The notes below the pieces were generated by a model. It worked only from the letters and a program-made list of their open reading frames with translations, was not told where the DNA came from and did no database searches. A DNA stretch of 64,000 nucleotides from Crossaster papposus (taxonomy: Eukaryota; Echinodermata; Asteroidea; Velatida; Solasteridae): the NCBI GenBank assembly GCA_037893245.1, contig JBAIAA010000409.1:558001-622000 (forward strand), read 5' to 3'. Both the position numbers and the translations under genes were made by a program. Numbering within the stretch: position 1 is the stretch's first letter; each line of letters begins with the position of its first letter. Positions 56,720 through 64,000 of this stretch are shown here, piece by piece.

Positions 56720-57469
56720 CGGAGGGGGGCCAACAAAGTGCGCCACCAACGTTGAAATGTATCTCATTCGTTCTTCCACGCTCATGAGCCACACATCTCA
56801 CACAGTAAATACGTATAGATCGCTACCGCGAAGCGCACCGTTGAAACACGTACAAATTTGCTCCGCGCTCGCTCTCCGAATTCAGTGATTCATATAACGT
56901 CCGCAAAGCCAGGTACACAGGCACGATCTACACGAATTTGTTTTGGGGCGATGTCATTTTCTGCCATTTTCGTTCGAAAACAACACGATAAAACGCAAGG
57001 GGTTCACAGGCAGATTTTTTTAAAAATTCAGTATATCACTGCTACATCCTTTTTAAACGTATCCATGGAAAAAAGTGAGTGGGTTCGAAGCACGATTTTT
57101 TACAATTTATCGATTATTATTGCCCTTTTTAGGGGAGGTATTTGTCAACGTCGTTTTAGTATTTGTGCACAATCTCTACGTGCATCAACGGTACGTCAAC
57201 GCTTAATTATTTCGACTGCTTTTTTTTATTTTCAATACAATTTTTGTCATTGGATGATAAAAATTAAGGTAAATAACAACCTTTTACAACTACAAAAGAC
57301 AAGATGTTAAGATTGGATGCCAAAAACTCTTTATTTTTCGCGTGAGAAAATTGTTCCCCCCTATTTTGAGAATGGACGGTACGTCAGCGTTGCGCAATCA
57401 CAGTCTCGAAGGGCCCCCCCCTCCGCCCCCCCCCCCCCCCCCGCCCCCCCCCCCCCCCCCCCCCCCCTG
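56674..57469. mobile_element. Element F, copy 3, inverted, with 8-bp target duplication
   Basis: CAGGGG... to ...CCCCTG, flanked on both sides by CGCTAGCG (56666-56673 and 57470-57477). An 8-bp duplication and CAGGG ends fit hAT. It lies head-to-head with F2, about 16 bp away, making a 1.5-kb imperfect palindrome with poly-G centres. A 150-residue frame (56858-57310) matches that of F1. Confidence 0.8.
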
Positions 57470-57712
57470 CGCTAGCGCGTTGCTATGCACGATGGGCATC
57501 AGTGGTCAGCTAGTCTGGTCTCAAAGTATGGGTAATACATATTGAAGAGACAGGGTATCATGGATAAGCTAAAATATGGTCCCTGAACATGAAAACAAAA
57601 CACTGGAAATATCGCCGAAAGAAAAGTCACGAAATTTGGAGCATTTTCACCACTTTTCTTGTTAAAAAGGTATAAATATAGGGAATAATTATCAGTGCGG
57701 AGACCCGGTCAT

Positions 57713-58185
57713 TAATACTGCGTGTAGCCCTAGTCTATTGGCCCCGCACTAGAGTACTCTCTGTGCCTTAGCCATACGTCCATCAGCGCAAAAAAAACCG
57801 GGATTTGGTTTACTTAGGCTATTTCATGGAAATCATTCGGTCTCAAACTCGGCATGCAGGTTTATTTAATATAGCGCATCAATTTTTCGCTAAAATTAGG
57901 ACTTTTCCGCTAAAATTAGGACTTTTTCGTGGTTCCGTCCGGTGTAATTTGTCTCTAAATCTACGTTATAAAGTTTCCCCAAAAATTGCGATAAACGAAA
58001 AAACAATATGGCGAAACAAGTCTGCGCAGGCGTACACAGCTCGTCGCACCGAACAACAGAGGGAGCCTGCTAGTGCCCTCTGTTGTTCGTTTTTCTTCAC
58101 TGATGGACGTATGGCCTACGTCACAGCGTGTACTAGTGCGGGGCCATACTAGACTAGGGTTATACTGCGTGATAATGACCGGGTT
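57713..58185. mobile_element. MITE with about 95-bp inverted ends
   Basis: ACCCGGTCATTAATACTGCG, CCCTAGTCTATTGGCCCCGC and GCCATACGTCCATCAG at the left match in reverse at the right (to 58185). The inner edge carries a small hairpin GAACAACAGAGGG/CCCTCTGTTGTTC. A second facing pair (TAATGACCGGGTTGGGGG / CCCCCAACCCGGTCA) extends to about 58312. Confidence 0.7.
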
Positions 58186-58312
58186 GGGGGATGACCGCTT
58201 GTAACGGGACGAGCCAAATGAACGGGTTGGGAGATGACCGCTTGTAATGGACCGAGCCGAAAGCGGGGTCTATTAACAGCGGTCACCCCCAACCCGGTCA
58301 AATTATCATGCA

Positions 58313-58914
58313 GTAATGACAACAAAACCTGCTTCGTAAATCAAGTTATGAGCCAAAGTTCCATGTGATTGTTAAGCTACCAACAGCTAAATACCAATCA
58401 CAAATAATATACATCACATGGAGTAGTGGCTGGTAAGCAATTATGCTTAAGCACTAAAGCAGCTCTATAAAATTCGCCCCAGGTCCACGCACTGTTATTC
58501 CCTATTGGCCTAATTAATCAAGAATCATGTAAGCCAATGATTGGCCGAATGCAACAGTCCTACGGTAACTTGTAACAATTAAGGCTGCATCAAATCTTGA
58601 TACTGCGCGCTATATAGTATTGGTGTACGCGTAGAACGTTTGTATCAGTATACCGCTGTAAAAGTGTTCCTTCGTTTTGAACGTACGTACGACCGTACAC
58701 CGTCAAGACCTCGCCATTGCCCAATGAGAAGCTCTGTGCACAACGGGCTCCGCCCAATTCAGACTGTTGTATTGACTGAACATCATAAATATTCATGTTA
58801 TACAGAAGAGCTTTTTCAAGAAAGGCAGTGCACACAGAAAATCCCGTATTGTACTTGTACATGTACATGTACAGTATATAATGTACAGTTTAAGCGTGTA
58901 GCTATGTATTTCCT
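58313..58914. other. Noncoding spacer
   Basis: No gene recognised. A short GTACAT run lies at 58855-58890. Confidence 0.35.
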
Positions 58915-58939
58915 ATGGAGTTCTATATCTGCCACCTCG

Positions 58940-59468
58940 CGCCGCGGGTCTCGCGTCGCGGATCTCGCATCGCGGGTCGCGGATCTCGCATCGCGGGTCG
59001 CGGATCTCGCATCGCGGGTCGCGGATCTCGCATCGCGCGTCGCGGATCTCGCATCGCGGGTCGCGGATCTCGCATCGCGGGTCGCGGATCTCGCATCGCG
59101 CGTCGCGGATCTCGCATCGCGGGTCGCGGATCTCGCATCTCGCGTCGCGGATCTCGCATCGCGGGTCGCGGATCTCGCATCGCGGGTCGCGGATCTCGCA
59201 TCGCGCGTCGCGGATCTCGCATCGCGGGTCGCGGATCTCGCATCTCGCGTCGCGGATCTCGCATCGCGGGTCGCGGATCTCGCATCGCGGGTCGCGGATC
59301 TCGCGTCGCGGGTCGCGGATCTCGCGTCGCGGGTCGCGGATCTCGCGTCGCGGGTCGCGGATCTCGCGTCGCGGATCTCGCGTCGCGGATCTCGCGTCGC
59401 GGATCTCGCGTCGCGGATCTCGCGTCGCGGATCTCGCGTCGCGGATCTCGCGTCGCGGATCTCGCGTC
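58940..59468. repeat. 21-bp tandem array, left arm of element H
   Basis: The unit is CGCGGGTCGCGGATCTCGCA plus T. Variants have CGCGCG or TCTCGCG. The inner end turns into a pure 12-bp GCGGATCTCGCGTC-type repeat. The four overlapping long ORFs are repeat artefacts. Confidence 0.95.
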
Positions 59469-59582
59469 TCGCTTTTTATTTGCTGGGTAATGCGCATGCC
59501 CAATGACAATGTGTAATTTGAGAAGCATGGTCAGGGTGCGTTTCCTTTGCGTTTTGTTCTCGCCCATTGTAATGTATACATT

Positions 59583-59720
59583 AGCGCTGGACGATATCAC
59601 GATAATATCGTCACGATACGATACTGAAGACGATATCGACAGTATCGACTTTGGTTTTAAAAATATCGAAATATCGTGACCCAGACGATATTCGCAAGAT
59701 ATAGTCGATATTTAACAAAA
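59583..59720. mobile_element. CGATATCG-rich transposon end (hAT-like remnant)
   Basis: TAGCGCTGGACGATATCACG followed by many ATATCG/CGATAT words resembles the start of a known class of hAT-type non-autonomous elements. The other end was not found. Confidence 0.45.
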
Positions 59721-59849
59721 TGTATTAAAACTGCTTGCAAACAAACAAAAAACTTCACTGAAATCAGAACTTAATATGTGCCGCAAAAGTTATTGTAACT
59801 TACGCCTTCCCCTGAACGTACCCTTTGTCAACAAACCCAATTGCAGCCG

Positions 59850-61315
59850 ATGCGCCGCTCACTACTTCCTCAGTGACAAGATCGTTATCCAATCCTAAAG
59901 TCCAGTTAAAAAATTCTTCGTTGCTATTTGGTGTTGACTTTCTTTTCTAGCTTTCCGCACAGACGTTCTCTCAACACAAAGGGCTACTCAAAGAATGTTG
60001 CCCTGGCCCCGCTTATCTCCAACAAAGATACATTGTATTTACTTACACTAACCCTTGCCTGGCAGATACAGAATGTATTTAAAAGGCTTTGGCTGGTGTA
60101 TTCCTCGAATTTATTTATCTCTTGGCCCAACCGATGGTCATTAAATTGGGTGTGAGTACTTTAAACAAACTTTGCCTACTCATTTGCAAAATGTATTAAG
60201 ATGTAAAAATAAAAAGGGGTTAAAAAACCCTGAACCTGTTTATTTACGAAACCCTAGTCGTAAAAAAAATATATTTCTAAGGTTAATTATGAAATTGTCC
60301 TTGTTTTATAGAAAAAAAGAAAAAGGGTACTTAAAGACTTATTTGTCTGATTTCCCAAAACATTTCCAACCAATTTCAGGGGTAAATAATAATACGATTT
60401 ATTCTTGGTTTTTCCGGTATCTAACAAAATCGACATACACCTGACCATTGAATTACGAGGCTAGCGAAATAAATTCCAGGTTTATATAATAATATTTATT
60501 TCTAGTTTTATTGTTTAAAAAAGAACAAAAAAGAAAACGGGACCTCAACACTTAATATTTTGAGCTCCTCAACATTTTTCCAACAGATTTAAATGGGAAA
60601 TTTAATACGATTTATTTTCCATTTTTCTTGTATTTGACAAAAAAGATCTATTTCGTGGCCCATAAATTACAAGGCTAGCTTTTAAAAACATTTACCAAAC
60701 CTACACGAGCCAAGAATAAATAAGCAAGAATAACATCGAGGTGGTACAAAATCCCGATGGCGGACCCCAGGATAAACTGAGCCATGAATATTTGAAATAC
60801 TTTAAATTAAGACCCAGAAATCAAGGCATGATTTTGAAACGGGTATTATTTGTTGTCCTGCATTGTCCCTTAAAATGCACGAGCTGAGGTTTTATCCCAG
60901 CAAATTACTCCCGGAAGCATGTACTTCAATCTTAAAGTGAATTTCTAAACGTCCTAATAAGAAGTGGTTATTCAAATTTAATAAATAATTTGCTGGGTGT
61001 TATTTAATAAAACCATAATAGTTAATTTGTCCCTAAAAAGATGTGGAAATTGTAAGAGCTTGTTACATTTTTCAATTTATAAGTGGTTCTGTGGTGTAGT
61101 TTTACATAATATTTAATAAACACCTTTATAGTGCACGAGGAATAAAATAAAACCACGGGAGAATTATTCGGGAGTATTTTCCAAATATATTCCAAGTTGG
61201 AGCAAGCAACCCAGACAATGATTGACAGCTGACCTACAAAATGTATTACATGAACATTGTAGCAAGTAGACCAACATGTGGCCGACCATTTCAATAGCTG
61301 GGAAAGTGGCCCATG
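59850..61315 (+). repeat. Dispersed repeat D, copy 2
   Basis: Same orientation and block order as 34780-35800, but longer by about 450 bp in its middle. Contained in the core of foldback element H, so H may have captured it. Confidence 0.65.
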
Positions 61316-61720
61316 TTGCTTTGAGTGCCGACAGTACCCGACCAGGCGGAATTCACAAAGTAAAAAAGGTATTACATTATTGTCAGATAAGCCTCCAACT
61401 GATCAGTCATGGACCAATAGGATTTGGCAGTTAGGTTTTGTTGAACCAGCGCCACAACCTTTCTTCCAAGGAGCGCCCAGTTCGTTGCCCTCTATGAAAA
61501 TTGGCCAATCAGAATAATCTATCTTTGCGCAATAAAACCGCAAGTGCCCCCTCCGACTTGAACGGCGGCTGGATTTTAGTGGAAGACGACGAAGCATTTT
61601 CACTGTCGCGTCTATTTTCAGCAACCATTCTGTTTATATAGTTTTCTTTTATAGACGTTCTGGAATCGCCACGATTCACACATGTCGTGTGACCGCGTTT
61701 AATTAACAGCTCGTTTTAGT
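61316..61720. other. Right core of element H
   Basis: No gene recognised; two short opposed ORFs overlap here without motifs. Confidence 0.3.
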
Positions 61721-61729
61721 TATTTTAAC

Positions 61730-62330
61730 CGAGATCCGCGACGCGAGATCCGCGACGCGAGATCCGCGACGCGAGATCCGCGACGCGAGATCCGCGACGC
61801 GAGATCCGCGACGCGAGATCCGCGACGCGAGATCCGCGACGCGAGATCCGCGACGCGAGATCCGCGACGCGAGATCCGCGACGCGAGATCCGCGACCCGC
61901 GATGCGAGATCCGCGACCCGCGATGCGAGATCCGCGACGCGAGATGCGAGATCCGCGACGCGAGATGCGAGATCCGCGACCCGCGATGCGAGATCCGCGA
62001 CCCGCGATGCGAGATCCGCGACCCGCGATGCGAGATCCGCGACCCGCGATGCGAGATCCGCGACGCGAGATGCGAGATCCGCGACCCGCGATGCGAGATC
62101 CGCGACGCGCGATGCGAGATCCGCGACCCGCGATGCGAGATCCGCGACCCGCGATGCGAGATCCGCGACCCGCGATGCGAGATCCGCGACGCGAGATGCG
62201 AGATCCGCGACCCGCGATGCGAGATCCGCGACGCGCGATGCGAGATCCGCGACGCGCGATGCGAGATCCGCGACCCGCGATGCGAGATCCGCGACCCGCG
62301 ATGCGAGATCCGCGACGCGAGATCCGCGGC
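61730..62330. repeat. 21-bp tandem array, right arm of element H
   Basis: Reverse complement of the left array: a pure 12-bp GATCCGCGACGC-type repeat on the inner side, then 21-bp GATCCGCGACCCGCGATGCG units. The mirrored inner-to-outer order shows that the whole arm was inverted as a block. Confidence 0.95.
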
Positions 62331-62356
62331 GCGAGGTGGCAGATATAGAACTCCAT

Positions 62357-63076
62357 AATTTCCCTTGTACCGCACGTTGCTATGCGGACTATTGGTCCCA
62401 ATGGCACCGTGCGGTACGAACAAAAACAAAACAAAAGCCACCTGTTAATAGGAATTAGGCACGTAAAATAATGTAGGTTATGTTGCGTGGCTCTTGACAC
62501 GACTCTGTTTTTATTTGCATGGTAGCATAATATATAAATAAAGTTTCACCTAATAAATAATAATTTAAATAACAACCATCTTTTATGAACCAAATAGTAA
62601 AAATGCCTTATTGTGTAGATGCATTGACATTATTTTAATTGCAGGGGACCCCGTTATTTATGTACAGCATCATTTTGAATACCTAAAATGTTCTAGAATG
62701 TTTCAATCCTGGTATTTGTTACGTATTTAAATTTCAAAATTTAAAATTAAGAAAAATGTTTATGTCACAAACAAGCACATTACTTATTGCATTACTCAGC
62801 TTTTCCATCAAGGTGTTGTCATATGTAAATACATACACTGGTAATGACATCCGAAATAAAACAATCAGAGTATTTATTTTAAATTCATCGTAATGAATTT
62901 ATTAAAAACACGAGGGTTTAAAATAACATAGCAGAAGAGTATCTTGTGACATCTTAAAATAAATAAAAACTATAATAGGCTAATTATAATAAGCAAACTG
63001 AAATCTTACATGAAATGGACAGACTATTCCTATTTGTCGTTCGTCATCTTGCCGTGGTGGAGCCGGGTGCATCTCT
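62357..63076. other. AT-rich noncoding spacer
   Basis: A hairpin TTGTACCGCACG / CGTGCGGTAC spans 62364-62418. Beyond it the sequence is AT-rich with no gene or repeat partner. Confidence 0.4.
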
Positions 63077-64000
63077 CCTTGCAACAGGTCTGCTGTTCAC
63101 ATTCAAATGAGATTTCGTTCGTTCGTAATGCTACCTAGGTGTGCTGTTCACATTTAAATGAGATTTCGTTTGGTCGTAATGCTGTTCAGGTTTGCTGTTC
63201 ACATTCAAATGAGATTTCGTTCGGTCGCAGTGCTATACAGGTGTGCTGTTAACATTTAAATGAGATTTCGTTTGGTCGTAATGCTGTTCAGGTCTGCTGT
63301 TCACATTCAAATGAGATTTCGTTCGGTCGCAGTGCTATACAGGTGTGCTGTTAACATTTAAATGAGATTTCGTTCGGTCGTAATGCTATTCAGGTCTGCT
63401 GTTCACATTCAAATGAGATTTCGTTCGGTCGTAATGCTGTTCACATTCAAATGAGATTTCGTTCGGTCGTAGTGCTATACAGGTGTGCTGTTCACATTTA
63501 AATGAGATTTCGTTTGGTCGTAATGCTATTCAGGTCTGCTGTTCACATTCAAATGAGATTTCGTTTGGTCGTAATGCTGTTCAGGTCTGCTGTTATATTT
63601 AAATGAGATTTCGTTTGGTCGCAGTGCTAAATAGGTGTGCTGTTTACATTTAAATGAGATTTCGTTGGGTCGTAATGCTGTTCAGGTCTTCTGTTCACAT
63701 TCAAATGAGATTTCGTTCGGTCGTAATGCTGTTCAGGTCTGCTGTTCACATTCAAATGAGATTTCGTTCGGTCGCAGTGCTATACAGGTGTGCTGTTAAC
63801 ATTTAAATGAGATTTCGTTTGGTGGTAATGCTGTTCAGGTCTGCTGTTCACATTCAAATGAGATTTCGTTCGGTCGCAGTGCTATACAGGTGTGCTGTTA
63901 ACATTTAAATGAGATTTCGTTCGGTCGTAATGCTATTCAGGTCTGCTGTTCACATTCAAATGAGATTTCGTTCGGTCGTAATGCTGTTCAGGTCTGCTGT
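63077..64000. repeat. 51-bp satellite with dimeric structure, runs off the right edge
   Basis: About 18 monomers built around CAAATGAGATTTCGTTCGGT. Two types alternate for much of the array: one with CACATTCAAATGAG and GTAATGCTGTTCAG, the other with AACATTTAAATGAG and GCAGTGCTATACAG, giving a higher-order unit of about 102 bp. A shorter monomer occurs near 63430. Confidence 0.9.

Larger units (their letters stand above)
58915..62356. mobile_element. Foldback element H, inverted ends made of 21-bp tandem arrays
   Basis: ATGGAGTTCTATATCTGCCA plus CCTCGCGCCGCGG opens the left end, and its reverse complement closes the right end at 62356. The left array (58940-59468) and right array (61730-62330) have the same 21-bp unit in opposite orientation. 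The core (59480-61715) contains a hAT-like end and dispersed repeat D copy 2. Flanks TATTTCCT and AATTTCCC may be a decayed 8-bp target duplication. Confidence 0.75.

Noticed and set aside
56557-56888. Poly-Gly/poly-Pro ORFs
   Set aside because: Translations of the G-run between elements F2 and F3.
58640-59600. Long Arg/Ser/Ala-rich ORFs of 190-290 residues on both strands
   Set aside because: They come from the 21-bp and 12-bp arrays of element H; every frame is open because the units have lengths divisible by 3 and lack stops.
61703-62500. Arg/Ser/Ile-rich ORFs of 148-265 residues
   Set aside because: Mirror copies of the same array artefact.
63077-64000. CRISPR-like array of about 50-bp repeats
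   Set aside because: There are no unique spacers; whole monomers repeat, and the genome is animal.

Overview
The window is animal nuclear DNA. It has GT-AG introns, a multi-finger C2H2 zinc-finger gene with TGEKP-type linkers, a CR1/L2-like non-LTR retrotransposon, PIF/Harbinger, hAT-like and piggyBac-like elements, tRNA-derived SINEs, and many satellite and foldback repeats. The frequent TACATGTA and TAGGCCTA strings and the element mix suggest a marine invertebrate, perhaps a deuterostome such as an echinoderm or lancelet. The species cannot be fixed from the sequence alone.

1-13 kb is the protein-coding part. On the minus strand an open frame of 624 codons or more runs off the left edge. 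It carries a perfect C4HC3 PHD finger and, further on, a G-x-F-H-Q-G ... G-K-Q-C-x-x-N block that looks like a papain-fold cysteine peptidase of the type found in large mobile-element proteins. Diverging from it is a TATA-bearing seven-exon gene (about 4922-12950) for a 270-residue replication-protein-A-like OB-fold protein. No single ORF shows this gene; it appears only after splicing. Its introns hold a (ACCCCC)n tract, two piggyBac-like MITEs, SINE fragments and a hAT-like MITE.

13-15 kb is repeat-rich noncoding DNA. 15.06-34.46 kb is one continuous cluster of two related element families, called A and B here. Their structure matches Helentron-type rolling-circle transposons. The 5' end has a hairpin and a T-tract. 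The body starts with CCATAG then TTTGTACACG. Near the 3' end is a motif inverted to the 5' hairpin arm, then a stem-loop, then CTAG followed by T. Family B carries a CTCF-like core (14 copies, all in one orientation), a facing pair of ETS sites, and E-box/CRE composites. The B part grew by head-to-tail amplification, including a 1,964-bp near-perfect duplication.

34.5-42 kb holds a dispersed repeat, a broken CR1/L2-like retrotransposon and an intact-looking 14-finger C2H2 gene on the minus strand. The retrotransposon contains a HARBI1-like N-terminal fragment and a 125-bp foldback insertion with a 9-bp target duplication.

42-64 kb is a nest of DNA transposons with almost no convincing genes. 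It includes a 16-bp CpG-rich satellite, palindromic elements, a 3.16-kb Harbinger-like element (TTA target duplication) with three others inside, and two foldback elements whose inverted ends are themselves tandem arrays (22-bp and 21-bp units). It also includes hAT-like elements with poly-G ends and, at the right edge, a 51-bp satellite that continues past the window.

The left-hand protein pair (PHD/peptidase-like plus RPA-like) is the kind of accessory set reported for autonomous Helitron-type elements, and the A/B cluster looks like their non-autonomous products. That link is inference: no Rep/helicase lies inside the window, and no element ends were found around the two genes.
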